From contig CALIDI010000033.1 of assembly GCA_938023035.1 (NCBI GenBank), positions 62,001 through 126,000 of the forward strand: a stretch of 64,000 bases of DNA, in the 5' to 3' direction. The translations under genes were made by a program, and so were the position numbers. The notes beneath the pieces are model-generated. The model did not search any database. It saw nothing but the letters and a program-made list of their open reading frames with translations, and was not told where the DNA came from. Of this stretch, positions 8,729 through 18,526 are shown one piece after another (position 1 is the first letter of the stretch; each line of letters starts with the position of its first letter). Source of the stretch: an uncultured Leptolyngbyaceae cyanobacterium (GTDB lineage Bacteria > Cyanobacteriota > Cyanobacteriia > Leptolyngbyales > Leptolyngbyaceae).

Positions 8729-9201
8729 TGGAATCGGCTAGAAAAATGAAGGGCAGTTAAATAAATTGTGACCAGCAATTAAAGAACCCTTTGGTGATCG
8801 CCCTAAAAACTCTGGGATCACAAAAAGATTTGCCGGTAACTCGGTCGGAATTACGAGGAATCTCATTTTACCACCGGACTCCTGGAGCAGACCAAATTCT
8901 CAAGGAACTCTGAAGAAGTTGACAAGAAATGCTGCTAGGAAAAGCCGTGCTTAAAGCAGACAGCAATTCTCGATATGAGGATAATTCTCGTCTAGATGGT
9001 TGAAGTTAGCCATCTGCAATGGCTCGAACCGGCATTCTGGGGTGCAGGTAATTGAGTCAGAGGAGCATCCGTAGACACTGAATTAGTATAAGTGCTTCAA
9101 AATAAGAACTGCTGTAAAGCAGAAGCACGGATCGAATCCAAAATGCCAAATCTCCCTGACTTCTTCCTTTCTCTACTCTCTCTATCTGCCTCCGTCAGCT
9201 C
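8729..9201. other. Intergenic region upstream of sir, about 470 bp
   Basis: It should hold the promoter of sir (right to left). I see no gene, repeat or riboswitch in it. Confidence 0.4.
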
Positions 9202-10062
9202 CTAATTATTCTCTTCTATACCATTCATGGCTCTTAAAATTGCCTGTTGACTCACATTCTGATAAAGCGATTTGAGATATTCCATCGCTGTCTGAATGGA
9301 TGTCTGAGTTTCAGCCGCACTCAGAGGCGGCACTGGCTTCATAGGAATTGGGCCTAACACATCTAAGACCGTCTCACTACTGGGCGAAGGCGCAATCACG
9401 ACGAGAGAGGGTTCGAGCTGTTGAGTGTAGTGCCAGAACCGTTCTAGGGTCAGATCTGGAGTTGTAGACACGGGAACATCCATCTCAGCAGGATTGACCG
9501 GGGGGGCTACCTCTGCCTCTGTCTCTGTTTTGCTGCGCATCTGTCGCAGGGCTTCGATAATCTGCTCTTTGCTGCGTCCCCGTAATTGAAACAGCACAAA
9601 GGGATCTTCGCTGAAGCGATCGCCCAAGCGATAATAAACTGCGCCAATGTGTTTACAGGGATTGGCCGGATCTGGGCAGGAGCACCGACTGCGAATATCA
9701 AACTTGGTGAAGGGAAAGAGACTTAAACCATTACTCGTAAAAACTTCTTCAATGTTTTGGGGCATTTCGCCAGCTAACAACTTCGCGGAGAAAATGGCCC
9801 GTTCCGCCATCGACTCCACAACATAGCCCCATTGCTCATCACTAAAAGGTTCCAGAGAAATCGACACCTTATAGGGTTCGGGAGCCGTGCCTTGTACCAG
9901 GGCCACCACCTTTGCCCCCTTAAATTCTAGGCTGAGGACGTTCCCTTCCCGCGCATAGACGCGCGCGCGGGCTAGCCTGCGCGCATAACCAAAGGATTCG
10001 AGCACATCGATCCAGCGCTGTGCCCACCATTCACGGCTGGGTTGGCTATAGGCATCGGCCAT
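9202..10062 (-). CDS. SWIM zinc-finger protein
   Basis: ATG 10062 (MADAYSQPSREWWAQRW) is preceded by AAAGGAG at a normal distance and is preferred to a GTG 18 bp upstream. This gives 286 residues. The SWIM finger CSCPDPANPCKHIGAVYY (CxC, then CxH) lies near residue 148, after a mixed alpha/beta N-terminal part. SWIM domains bind DNA or proteins and in bacteria often neighbour SNF2-type helicases. No such helicase is nearby, so the partner and exact role are unknown. The C-terminal ~110 residues are Pro- and Glu-rich, ending in a helical segment. Confidence 0.8.
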   Translation of the reverse strand: MADAYSQPSREWWAQRWIDVLESFGYARRLARARVYAREGNVLSLEFKGAKVVALVQGTAPEPYKVSISLEPFSDEQWGYVVESMAERAIFSAKLLAGEMPQNIEEVFTSNGLSLFPFTKFDIRSRCSCPDPANPCKHIGAVYYRLGDRFSEDPFVLFQLRGRSKEQIIEALRQMRSKTETEAEVAPPVNPAEMDVPVSTTPDLTLERFWHYTQQLEPSLVVIAPSPSSETVLDVLGPIPMKPVPPLSAAETQTSIQTAMEYLKSLYQNVSQQAILRAMNGIEENN

Positions 10063-10575
10063 TGGCAACTCCTTTAGCACAAGCAGACAATCGTTTCTAT
10101 TCTACCGTGGTAGCCCTATGGCTGGGGTTTATCCAAAACTGTTGCGAAAGTCAGGGCTGCAAGAGTTGGAATCCAAGACTCTGAGGCTGAGCTTGCAGCG
10201 ATCGAAGATTGGAAAACGCTCAACAGAAGCCCGGTTGTTAGACGATAGCCCTGTTGAAATCTTAAGGTAGGTTGCTGAGTGTCTTGGGGTATCGAACTGG
10301 TGCAAGAGTACGTACAGTCGTTAGGTTGAAATTTTAAGGTAGGTTGCTGAGTGTCTTTGGGGGGCAGGGGGTGTGGGGGCCTTAGTCAAGGTTTTGCCTT
10401 GTACCCTCCCTTAAGTCGGTCGCTAGGGCGATCAAACAACGACTCAGCCATTCCGACTACACCGACAACTGCGATAGATTGAAGACGGCTCATCTTTTCA
10501 ACCGATTTCGACCATCCCAACTCTAAATCGTTTGACTGAGCGCAGCCAAAGTCTAGAATTTTTCAAATCTGTGCC
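10063..10575. other. Intergenic region between divergent genes, about 510 bp
   Basis: It lies between the divergent SWIM and HAD genes, so it carries promoters for both. It contains a 33-bp direct repeat with 72-bp period (10253-10357) and a G-rich run near 10358-10378. No gene is supported. Confidence 0.5.
10253..10357. repeat. 33-bp direct repeat, 72 bp apart, 32 of 33 identical
   Basis: The unit begins GTTGAAATCTTAAGGTAGG and ends GTTGCTGAGTGTCTT. It occupies 10253-10285 and 10325-10357, differing by one base (C or T). The 39 bp between them are unrelated. It may be a segmental duplication or a paired protein-binding site. Confidence 0.8.
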
Positions 10576-11199
10576 ATGCCAACCTCAATCGAGCCGATGC
10601 CGCCCTATGCCGCTCTCATTTTTGACTGTGATGGCACTGTTGCGGATACTTTACCCCTCCACTACCAATCCTGGGCAGATACTGCCCGCACTTATGGCAT
10701 TGAGTTAACGTCTGAGTGGTATTACCAAAGGGCTGGGCTTTCTTCCCTGGAAATGGTGAAGGTGCTCAACGAAACCTTTAACTGCCAGCTCGATCTTGAG
10801 CAGGTCAAAGCGGAAAAACATCGTCGCTATCAGACGTTTCTGCATCTAGTGCAACCGATTGCGCCGGTTACCCAAATTGTTGAACAGCACCGGGGTAAAG
10901 TGCCGCTGGCGATCGCCTCTGGGGGAAGCCGCGCCATGGTTGAAGCAACCCTGACCCAGCTTGAGTTAATCCACTGCTTTGAGGTAATTTTGACCATTGA
11001 AAATGTCGCTGAGGGTAAGCCTGCCCCCGATTTGTTTTTATTGGCCGCGCAAGCTCTGGGAGTTTTGCCGAAAGATTGCATTGTCTACGAAGATAGCGCG
11101 GTTGGGTTAGAGGCGGCCCGCCTAGCGGGGATGCGCGCTATTGACGTGAGACCCGTGTGGCGACCGCCCTGTTCCCAGGCCAATGGCATCCAGCGCTAA
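10576..11199 (+). CDS. HAD-family phosphatase, beta-phosphoglucomutase-like
   Basis: The haloacid dehalogenase fold is clear. Motif I is FDCDGTVADT (nucleophile Asp17, acid Asp19), motif II IASGGSR, then the conserved Lys in EGKPAPD, and motif IV YEDSAVGLEAA. A four-helix cap lies between motifs I and II, as in YqaB/PGMB-type enzymes that act on sugar phosphates. The 207-residue length fits. The substrate cannot be read from sequence. ATG 10576 is used; a second ATG seven codons in is also possible. Confidence 0.85.
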   Translation: MPTSIEPMPPYAALIFDCDGTVADTLPLHYQSWADTARTYGIELTSEWYYQRAGLSSLEMVKVLNETFNCQLDLEQVKAEKHRRYQTFLHLVQPIAPVTQIVEQHRGKVPLAIASGGSRAMVEATLTQLELIHCFEVILTIENVAEGKPAPDLFLLAAQALGVLPKDCIVYEDSAVGLEAARLAGMRAIDVRPVWRPPCSQANGIQR

Positions 11200-11366
11200 T
11201 CTCCAAGCCATTGCCCTCAGAGTCATGCCCTGATGCTGTGTGTCTTTTTTGGTGAGCTTCAGGTGATCAAATTTTCAGCCCTTCTATGAACCGTTGACCA
11301 CTATGCCAGAGGTGGTAGTGTCTATTGACACCAGCATCTCCTGAAGAGCTACGCTAAAACTAAACC

Positions 11367-12158
11367 ATGCTGTTTCTTTCAAAGCTGGTTCCCCTTTTCT
11401 TTTACCCTCTGGGTCTGGCCTGTTGGCTGTTGCTGGTGGCCTTGGTCATGCTATGGCGCAGGCGGCCCCGGTTGGCTGGCATCCCTGTAGGGTTGGCTTT
11501 AGTACTGTTGCTAACGGCCAGCAATGGTTGGGTTACTGAGGGGCTGGTGCGATCTCTAGAGATGCGGCATCTACCCGCCACAGAGTTGCCTAGCGCCGAT
11601 GCCATCGTCGTGTTGGGGGGATGTACACGCCCTGCCTTTGTGCCCCGCCCCTGGGTTGATTTGAGCGAGGAGGGCGATCGCGTGCTCCATGGTATTCGCC
11701 TCTATCAACAAGGTAAAGCCCCCAAACTAATTTTGAGTGGCGGTAGAATAGAGTGGCATGGGGGTGGCCCCGCCGAATCAGAGGATATGGCTGCTATCGC
11801 TACAGCCTTTGGCGTGCCAGCAATGGCAATCTTGCAAGACCCGACTTCGCTGAATACCTATGAGAACGCTGTGAATGTCAAGCAGATTCTAGACCAGCAA
11901 GGAATGCAGCGGATTCTGTTGGTCACCTCGGCTCTGCACATGCCGCGATCGCTCCAAATCTTCCAAAAGCAAGGAATCGATGCAATTCCGGCTCCTACAG
12001 ACTTTCTGTATACCCAGGATGAACGGCAGTTCCTCAGTCGTACTCCCCAGGTAACGATTCTAAACAGTCTGCCAGAGGCTGAGCGACTGCGCATTTTTAC
12101 CCGTGCCTTGAAGGAGTATTTAGGGCTGTGGATTTATCGCCTGAGGGGTTGGGCCTAG
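11367..12158 (+). CDS. YdcF/ElyC-type (DUF218) membrane-anchored protein
   Basis: Two hydrophobic segments lie in the first 60 residues (LFLSKLVPLFFYPLGLACWL and LALVLLLTASN). The DUF218 domain follows from about residue 80, with DAIVVLGG, APKLILSGG, the NTYENA signature and ILLVTSALHMPRS. The 263-residue length is typical. ElyC and SanA relatives in enterobacteria affect cell-envelope integrity and handling of the undecaprenyl carrier. An envelope role here is an inference, supported by the lipase, GH3 and RodZ-like genes downstream. Confidence 0.85.
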   Translation: MLFLSKLVPLFFYPLGLACWLLLVALVMLWRRRPRLAGIPVGLALVLLLTASNGWVTEGLVRSLEMRHLPATELPSADAIVVLGGCTRPAFVPRPWVDLSEEGDRVLHGIRLYQQGKAPKLILSGGRIEWHGGGPAESEDMAAIATAFGVPAMAILQDPTSLNTYENAVNVKQILDQQGMQRILLVTSALHMPRSLQIFQKQGIDAIPAPTDFLYTQDERQFLSRTPQVTILNSLPEAERLRIFTRALKEYLGLWIYRLRGWA

Positions 12159-12201
12159 GTTGACACTGACGCTCGAACCAAGTCTAATCTCATTGCTCTA
12201 T

Positions 12202-12231
12202 TTGCTTGATTATGGGTTGCTTGATTATGGG
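12202..12231. repeat. Perfect 15-bp tandem duplication before the lipase gene
   Basis: TTGCTTGATTATGGG occupies 12202-12216 and again 12217-12231, just upstream of the chosen ATG at 12239. It creates extra in-frame start-like codons, which makes the start ambiguous. Confidence 0.9.
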
Positions 12232-12238
12232 TTTACCT

Positions 12239-12925
12239 ATGACCGACCGACTATCCATCCAACTGAACCCAACAATGCCCCTGACGACACGTAACCCAGT
12301 TTTACTTATCCACGGCATCTGGGATACAGGTGCGATTTTTGCTCAGATGGCCCATCACCTCACCCAGAGGGGTTGGTCGGTGCACACCATTGACTTGGTA
12401 CCCAATAATGGCGACGCTCCCCTGGAACACCTAGCTGAGCAGGTTCATCAGTTTGCCCGTCACACCTTTGGCAGCCAGCCTTTTGATCTGGTGGGTTTTA
12501 GTATGGGTGGTATTGTCGGACGCTATTACGTTCAGCGGCTCGAAGGAATTAACCAAGTACAGCGCCTAGTGACCCTCTCTTCTCCCCACAATGGCACGTT
12601 CACGGCCCATGGCTATTTCCGCCCTGCGGGGGAGCAAATGCGAATTAACAGTCCCTTCCTCCAAGATTTAAACCGTGACTTACATCAATTGCAGCAAATA
12701 GACTTTACCTCGATTTGGACTCCCCTAGATACGATGATTCTGCCTGCCAGCAGTTCGGTGCTGCCAATCGGGCGACTGATCAAGCTATGGATCCCCCTGC
12801 ATGCCTGGATGGTTTCTGATAGGCGCGGAATTGAAACAGTAGAGCGGGTACTAGCACGACCCTACCGAGGTCAAGAGCAGTCAGGTTATGTCTCAAACCC
12901 CAATGCTTTGAGGGCGATCGCCTGA
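12239..12925 (+). CDS. Alpha/beta hydrolase, lipase-like
   Basis: The fold and triad are readable: oxyanion HG in LLIHGIWD, nucleophile Ser88 in GFSMGG, acid Asp164 in TPLDTMILP and His188 in PLHAWMVSD. SSPHNGT after the nucleophile is typical of bacterial triacylglycerol lipases and esterases. ATG 12239 (MTDRLSIQLN) gives 228 residues. Upstream in-frame ATGs at 12212 and 12227 fall inside a 15-bp tandem duplication. No secretion signal is visible, so it is probably cytoplasmic or membrane-associated. Its last 40 bp overlap the 3' end of the opposing GH3 gene. Confidence 0.85.
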   Translation: MTDRLSIQLNPTMPLTTRNPVLLIHGIWDTGAIFAQMAHHLTQRGWSVHTIDLVPNNGDAPLEHLAEQVHQFARHTFGSQPFDLVGFSMGGIVGRYYVQRLEGINQVQRLVTLSSPHNGTFTAHGYFRPAGEQMRINSPFLQDLNRDLHQLQQIDFTSIWTPLDTMILPASSSVLPIGRLIKLWIPLHAWMVSDRRGIETVERVLARPYRGQEQSGYVSNPNALRAIA

Positions 12926-14520
12926 GCCTGGGGCATTTGTCCATAGCTAAACACATAGGGCAAGTCAGCGGGCAATTCAGGGAGAAATTGCTCTAGCACA
13001 TAGGGGCTACCATAAACTACTAAAGCCTGGAGCTGATCCGATTGCAGTAAAAAGTTCAACCAGACTTGAATCGTGTGAGCTAGACCGGCACTGCCACGAA
13101 AAGGGTTGCCCCGGACAAAAAGTTGTAAGAGGGTGGGAGACCAGTGCTGAGCATCCACCATATTAAAGGGAAAGGCCGGGGAGCAGTGATCTACCCGTTG
13201 CAGTTGGTAGCCCTTTTGCTGGGGTAGGGCGATCGCCGGACTATTGTGTTTGAGATAATCACAATCGGTTGCCTGGTCTAACAGTATTAGGTTGCGGCAG
13301 TTTTCACGCCATTTCCTATAGTTTAGGCGCGAGTGTTGGGGTTGATAAACTCGCAGAGCACTGTGCACAATATTGCCTACTAGGGCGCGGCTGGCTGGCT
13401 GTGTTAACGCCGCCACAAATCGGGCAGGTTCCAGACTATGGGGCACCTGCTCCCAGCTATGGGAAAAATTCGCTTTGAGTGAGGGGGTAACCACTCGGTG
13501 TTTGGCCCGCCAGATCCGCTCGACCGAAGCGTGAATGCGCTCAGGGGCGACCCGGCCCGCTGCTACAGCATTACCAATTGCCATGATTGCCCCCTCTGGG
13601 TCACAGGGCATAAGCAAAATATCAGCACCGGCCTCAACGGCCAAAACGGGCGCTTCGTTGGCTCCATAATGATGGGCGATCGCCCCCATGACCAACGCAT
13701 CTGTCACAATCAGGCCCGTGAACCCTAAGTGCTGCCGCAATTCCTCTGTTAGAATCCGGCGGGATAAGGTCGCTGGGAATTGCTGGTCAAGGGCGGGGAT
13801 TTGCAGGTGGGCGCTCATGACCGCATCGACACCCGCCGCGATCGCCGCCTTAAAAGGGAGAAACTCGACGGTTCGCAACCGTTCCCGATCATGGGGAAGG
13901 GTCGGGAGATCTAAATGCGAGTCGATCGCCGTATCGCCATGACCAGGAAAGTGCTTTGCAGCCGTTAACACCGGGTATTGCTGTACACCGCGAATAAAGG
14001 CCGTTGTTAACTGGCTCACCAGGATTGGAGATTCTCCAAAAGCACGAACATTGATAACCGGGTTATTAGGATTGTTATTGATATCCACAACAGGGGCTAA
14101 CACCCAATTCAAGCCAATGGCTTCTGCCTCTTGGGCGATCGTTGCCCCCATCTGCTCCGCATACTGGGTTGCCCGTGCCGTATCAGTCTGGGCAATTTCA
14201 GCCAGCGCCATCGGCGGTGGAAACCAAGTGGCCCCACTAAACCGCTGCCCAACCCCCTCTTCTACGTCTGCGGCCAGCAACAGCGGAATGGCTGCCCACT
14301 CCTGCAATTGCTGACTACGCAGGGCGAGTTCTGCTGCACTGCCTCCCACTAAAATCACCCCGCCAACCCCCAAGTCTGTAACCCAATGCTGCAGAGTGGC
14401 AGTTGGTGGTTCCCAGGCGGGATATTGGATTTGATGATCAAACAAAAAGCCAGACGCCCTTACCACTACCATCTGGGCGATCTGTTGAGTGAGTGACAGG
14501 CTATCAATATCTGGCATCAT
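12886..14520 (-). CDS. Glycoside hydrolase family 3, beta-N-acetylhexosaminidase-like
   Basis: The signature KHFPGHGDTAIDSHLDLP contains the Lys-His pair and the Asp-x-His loop typical of NagZ-type GH3 enzymes, which cleave GlcNAc from muropeptides or other glycans. AAGVDAVMSAHLQIPALD and GLIVTDALVMGAI follow, with the nucleophile Asp in the latter. At 544 residues it is longer than one-domain NagZ (~340) and has an extra C-terminal domain ending VFSYGQMPQAQAIALKALG. ATG 14520 (MMPDIDSLSLTQQIAQMVV) is used. It lies 87 bp after the RodZ-like gene on the same strand, a likely operon. Confidence 0.9.
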   Translation of the reverse strand: MMPDIDSLSLTQQIAQMVVVRASGFLFDHQIQYPAWEPPTATLQHWVTDLGVGGVILVGGSAAELALRSQQLQEWAAIPLLLAADVEEGVGQRFSGATWFPPPMALAEIAQTDTARATQYAEQMGATIAQEAEAIGLNWVLAPVVDINNNPNNPVINVRAFGESPILVSQLTTAFIRGVQQYPVLTAAKHFPGHGDTAIDSHLDLPTLPHDRERLRTVEFLPFKAAIAAGVDAVMSAHLQIPALDQQFPATLSRRILTEELRQHLGFTGLIVTDALVMGAIAHHYGANEAPVLAVEAGADILLMPCDPEGAIMAIGNAVAAGRVAPERIHASVERIWRAKHRVVTPSLKANFSHSWEQVPHSLEPARFVAALTQPASRALVGNIVHSALRVYQPQHSRLNYRKWRENCRNLILLDQATDCDYLKHNSPAIALPQQKGYQLQRVDHCSPAFPFNMVDAQHWSPTLLQLFVRGNPFRGSAGLAHTIQVWLNFLLQSDQLQALVVYGSPYVLEQFLPELPADLPYVFSYGQMPQAQAIALKALGFET

Positions 14521-14607
14521 GAGCGTTCGGTAGATTAGGACACACGGTCTAGGGTACCGATAACTGGATGAATTTCCCAGAGGGCGCATCCCATCTTTGC
14601 GGATTGC

Positions 14608-15642
14608 TTAGCGTTGCCGTTCCGGGGGGGCAATATTAGCTGGCCGGCGCATTGCCTCTGCTGTTTCAGGAGTAGCCCGTTTGGCAGTTTCTCCTGCAAT
14701 GGGTGCAACAACAACGGCTGGCTGTTCTGTTGGGGTTTCACTCACAGGGCGCGTACTCATCCGATAGGAAACCCAACTCATTCCCCCAGCTAGTAATGCC
14801 GCATAGCCGACATAGAAGTAAGCCGGGTGGACATGAATCCCTCCTGTCTTGGTTTGGGGTTTTTGCCAGCTTGGCAGCAAGGTTTGGGTGATATCTAGCT
14901 GGGGCAAAGAGCGCGCCAGTTCTTTGCCATCTAGCCCTACCAGATCCCCAATCTGGCGAATAAACCCCTGCACATAGATGGCTTCTGGTAGGCGCTCTAG
15001 GTGTCCATGTTCCAATGCTTCAAGCTGGTGCATGGGAATTTGGGTGCGGAGATGGATCGAATCTAAGGAAATCGATTTTGCCACCCGACATTGGTGCAAC
15101 TGCTGGCCAATGTGTCGCACTTGAGCCTCCCAGGCCTGGCGACTGGCTAAGGCTGCTTTTTCTCGCTTGCTCAAACGCTTACTGGCTTCCATGGGTTTAG
15201 TTACCACCGGCTTGGTTGCAGCGCCGAGAGTTGTCACTGTTGCCGGCGCTTGGTGTCTGGATGCGGCAGGCGTTGGGGGGGCAGGGGGGGCATCTGGGTT
15301 TGGCCGGGGTGAGGCTGGAGCCGCGGCCACTGCTTCGGTAATTGGCGCAGATCTGGGGGCAGCGGGCTTCATCTGAACCGTCACGGTAGCAGGATTTGTC
15401 ATAAGATTTCGTGCCGTCGTCCGAATCGCCTCGCGGACGATCGCCTGCATCATCCGTTGAATTCGATGGCCTAAATCAGTCGGTAATGTTTGTAAGTTAC
15501 CAACAATGCGCTGATACAAGTCACTGTGGCAAAATTCTGCTTCGATTTGATTGAGGATTGCTTGAAAGTCCTCATTGGCAGTTGTTTGAGGCAAAAAGCG
15601 ATTGCCTGGCTTTACTTCAGTTAATGTATAGGTCACGCTCAC
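14608..15642 (-). CDS. RodZ-like helix-turn-helix membrane protein
   Basis: An N-terminal part of ~85 residues is followed by a Pro/Ala-rich linker. A RodZ-type HTH comes next at about 175-240 (GQQLHQCRVAKSISLDSIHL then IPMHQLEALEHG and LPEAIYVQGFIRQI). A single membrane span lies near residue 270 (YFYVGYAALLAGGMSWVSY), with a short disordered C-terminus. RodZ links MreB filaments to the elongation machinery in rods. The N-terminal extension before the HTH is not part of canonical RodZ. Position upstream of a peptidoglycan-type GH3 gene on the same strand supports a cell-wall role. Confidence 0.75.
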   Translation of the reverse strand: MSVTYTLTEVKPGNRFLPQTTANEDFQAILNQIEAEFCHSDLYQRIVGNLQTLPTDLGHRIQRMMQAIVREAIRTTARNLMTNPATVTVQMKPAAPRSAPITEAVAAAPASPRPNPDAPPAPPTPAASRHQAPATVTTLGAATKPVVTKPMEASKRLSKREKAALASRQAWEAQVRHIGQQLHQCRVAKSISLDSIHLRTQIPMHQLEALEHGHLERLPEAIYVQGFIRQIGDLVGLDGKELARSLPQLDITQTLLPSWQKPQTKTGGIHVHPAYFYVGYAALLAGGMSWVSYRMSTRPVSETPTEQPAVVVAPIAGETAKRATPETAEAMRRPANIAPPERQR

Positions 15643-16484
15643 AATCCTCTTGCGAATGAATCTAGAAAATAAAGCCCAGTCAGCTTAAGGGCAAATCAAC
15701 AGTTCACACCTGTTCAGTCAAGGTCGCTGATGAACAGCCGCCCGCTCATCTGAATTCAGCATCAGGATGGCAGCGGCCTACTCTGCTGAACAGTCATTCG
15801 CAAAAGGTTACTTAACATCCGGACGATCTTTCAACAGCACGCTCAATTGTATTCAGCCCAACCTGCAAGTAGCCAAAACTTCAAAATTTGGCGGTTTGCG
15901 TAGAATAACTAGAGATCCTGGGCACTCTATAGAAAAATTTGAATCCATGTTTTGCCTTCTCGATAGGCGTTAACCTGGTAATCCTTGTTTGGGTAAGCGT
16001 ATAGGTTGTTGAGGGTTGCTATTTTGCAAGGCAGTAGGCAACGCACAGCGACTCCTCAAGGTAGAAAATCCACCGATCAAACTGCCAATCTTTAACTGCC
16101 GGGCGAGTCCGTGCATTTCTGCTGGTGTTAATCGAACTAGTGCTGATGGGGTGAAACCCGATAAGGCACCCGCAAAGTGGATTTGTCAATTGGGGGGCTT
16201 CCTCAAAGCCAATCTGCTCCTAACGGTTTATCAGGCTCTAACCTCAAGATGCCGATGTTGAAGAAAGTCAGGTGCTCCAAGCCTATTTTTGATCGCGATC
16301 AGGGTCAGAGCGTTGATTATTTGAAGAATGGCTGGGGGGCATTCAATGAAAAAAGCATGCTTGGATAGGAGAAAATGCTCTACCAATGGGCTACGCCAAC
16401 ACCAAATCTGCTGAGCAGTAGAATCCTCAGCAGAGGGGCGAAACGCTCAAATCCTCCTGATTTCAGATAACCGGAAACCCACTT
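15643..16484. other. Intergenic region between divergent genes, about 840 bp
   Basis: This is one of the longest gene-free stretches here. It separates the RodZ-like and phosphatase genes, which diverge. Several 60-80 codon open frames exist on the + strand, but none has a ribosome site or recognisable composition. I see no repeat or RNA gene. A structured RNA cannot be excluded by eye. Confidence 0.4.
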
Positions 16485-18317
16485 ATGCTTGAAGCTGTGC
16501 TTAAAACCTTAATTGAGCAAGGATTTTTACCCTTATTCAACAGCCGCCGGGCAGTGTTACAGGCTTTGGTGTGGATGGGGTTGTGCTTTTGTTTTGCCAG
16601 AATTGGCTTAGCATTAGCGGCCATTAATGGTAATGCGTCACCCTTTTGGCCCGCTGCTGGAGTTGGGTTGGTGGGTGTTTTGCTGGGTGGCTACCACTTT
16701 GCGGTTGGTTTTTGGTTGGGTAGCTTTCTCTCAGAACTTACCACCCATCCTCTGACATTCACCAATACGGTCGTTGGAGCCTGTTTAGCACTCGGTAATT
16801 GCCTCGGTGTAGTACTGGCAGCCAGTTGGATGCGTCGTTCGGTGGGGGCGCGATCGCCCCTTGAGCGAGTCAGTGATATTTTTCGGTTTGTCCTCATTGC
16901 TGTAGTACTTAGCCCAGCTATTGATGCCAGTGTTAGTTCTCTGTCCCTATCCCTGTCAGGCAAAACCCCCTGGGCTATTTTTACAACCCTCTGGTCTACC
17001 TGGTGGATTTCAACGGCGATCGGAGTGCTCGTTTTTGCGCCTCTACTCTTGGCCTGGGCTAGAAGTGCAAGTTCCCTAAGGCAACTCCTAGCGCAGCGCT
17101 GGCTCGAAGCGATGGTACTAATTTTCTTAGTCGTGGTGGTGAGCCAGATTAGTTTCGGGGGGGGCTATCCTATCATCTATATGCTGATTCCCCTCTTAGT
17201 GTGGGCCGCCTTTCGTTTTGGCTCGGCGGGAACAACCCTCTTGGTTGTGGTGGTGTCGATTCTTTCCCTGGTGGGTACTATTCGGGGGTTTGGGCCGTTT
17301 ATTCGAGAGTCGCGTTTAGAATCATTACTGCTTTCTCAGTCATTTGTGGGAGTCGTATCCTTGACCTGTCTGGTGCTACTGGCAGTTATTCATGAAAACC
17401 AGCAAGGGAATGCCCGTTTAAAGCTAGCCAATGACCAGTTGCAACAGGCTCAAATCGCCATACAAGAAGTGAATGAGCAACTAGAAGTCAAAGTTGCTGA
17501 ACGAACCGCTGAGCTGGCGATCGCCAATGAGGAAATCACAGCGCTCAACCACCGACTTAAAGCCGAAAACCTGCGCATGAGCGCCGAGTTAGAAATTAGT
17601 CGCCAACTCCAGCAGATGATCTTACCCAAAGAGCATGAATTGGCAAAAGTTGCCGATCTAGATATTGCAGGTTTTATGGAGCCAGCCACGGAAGTCGGCG
17701 GTGACTACTATGACATCTTGACCCAAAACGGCAGCGTTAAGATTGGTATTGGCGATGTAACAGGTCACGGCCTAGAAAGCAGTGTAATTATGCTGATGGT
17801 ACAGATGGCTGTAAGAACGTTATTGGCCAATGGGGAGACAAATCCTAAGAAATTTTTGATGTCAATCAACCAGGCAATTTACGCGAACGTTCAGCGGATG
17901 AATCTGCAAAAGAACCTGACACTTTCCTTGTTAGATTATGAAGACGGCTACCTCAAGCTGAGTGGTCAACATGAAAATGTCATCCTGATTCGAGCCAATG
18001 GAGAAGTCAGAAAAATTGATACAGAAGAGCTGGGATTTCCCATTGGTTTGATTGACGATATCAGTGGAATGGTTGATCAGATTCAGATACCAATTGATTC
18101 AGGGGATGTCATCGTTCTCTATACAGATGGCATCACAGAAGCTGAAAATCAGCACCGCGAGTTGTATGGATTAGAGAAACTATGTCAAGTTGTCCAGCAA
18201 CATAGCCATGGCTCAGCTAAAGAAATTCAGCGGGCAGTAATTCAGGATGTTCAACGTCATATCGGGCACCACAAAGTTTATGATGACATTACGCTGGTGG
18301 TATTAAAGCGAAAATAG
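16485..18317 (+). CDS. MASE1 membrane sensor fused to SpoIIE-type PP2C phosphatase
   Basis: Residues ~20-310 are a MASE1 sensor with about eight membrane spans (MGLCFCFARIGLALAAINGN, FWPAAGVGLVGVLLGGYHF and later helices). A coiled coil follows (LKLANDQLQQAQIAIQEVNE) to about 370, then a RsbU/SpoIIE phosphatase to the end. The metal ligands of the phosphatase are visible in EVGGDYYD, IGDVTGHGLE and VLYTDGITEAE. Such proteins dephosphorylate anti-sigma-antagonist (STAS) proteins in partner-switching pathways or act on other Ser/Thr phosphoproteins. No STAS or anti-sigma gene is adjacent. ATG 16485 starts MLEAVLKTLIEQGF. Confidence 0.9.
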   Translation: MLEAVLKTLIEQGFLPLFNSRRAVLQALVWMGLCFCFARIGLALAAINGNASPFWPAAGVGLVGVLLGGYHFAVGFWLGSFLSELTTHPLTFTNTVVGACLALGNCLGVVLAASWMRRSVGARSPLERVSDIFRFVLIAVVLSPAIDASVSSLSLSLSGKTPWAIFTTLWSTWWISTAIGVLVFAPLLLAWARSASSLRQLLAQRWLEAMVLIFLVVVVSQISFGGGYPIIYMLIPLLVWAAFRFGSAGTTLLVVVVSILSLVGTIRGFGPFIRESRLESLLLSQSFVGVVSLTCLVLLAVIHENQQGNARLKLANDQLQQAQIAIQEVNEQLEVKVAERTAELAIANEEITALNHRLKAENLRMSAELEISRQLQQMILPKEHELAKVADLDIAGFMEPATEVGGDYYDILTQNGSVKIGIGDVTGHGLESSVIMLMVQMAVRTLLANGETNPKKFLMSINQAIYANVQRMNLQKNLTLSLLDYEDGYLKLSGQHENVILIRANGEVRKIDTEELGFPIGLIDDISGMVDQIQIPIDSGDVIVLYTDGITEAENQHRELYGLEKLCQVVQQHSHGSAKEIQRAVIQDVQRHIGHHKVYDDITLVVLKRK

Positions 18318-18526
18318 AGGGATGTTTCTCTAAATCGCTGACCGCTGGCCAGGGCCATGTCATTAATGGGTCTTTCTAGGACTGTAGGAAAGTCAGAGAT
18401 CGCAGCGAGATCGTAGGTTTTGCTCAAAATCCCAACCAAAAACGCTAATCTGGTAAAGAATGCTGTCTATCTTTAGGTTGAAGGCAGCTACACTCAATTG
18501 CTGTAACTTCTCTTACCAGTCTTCCT

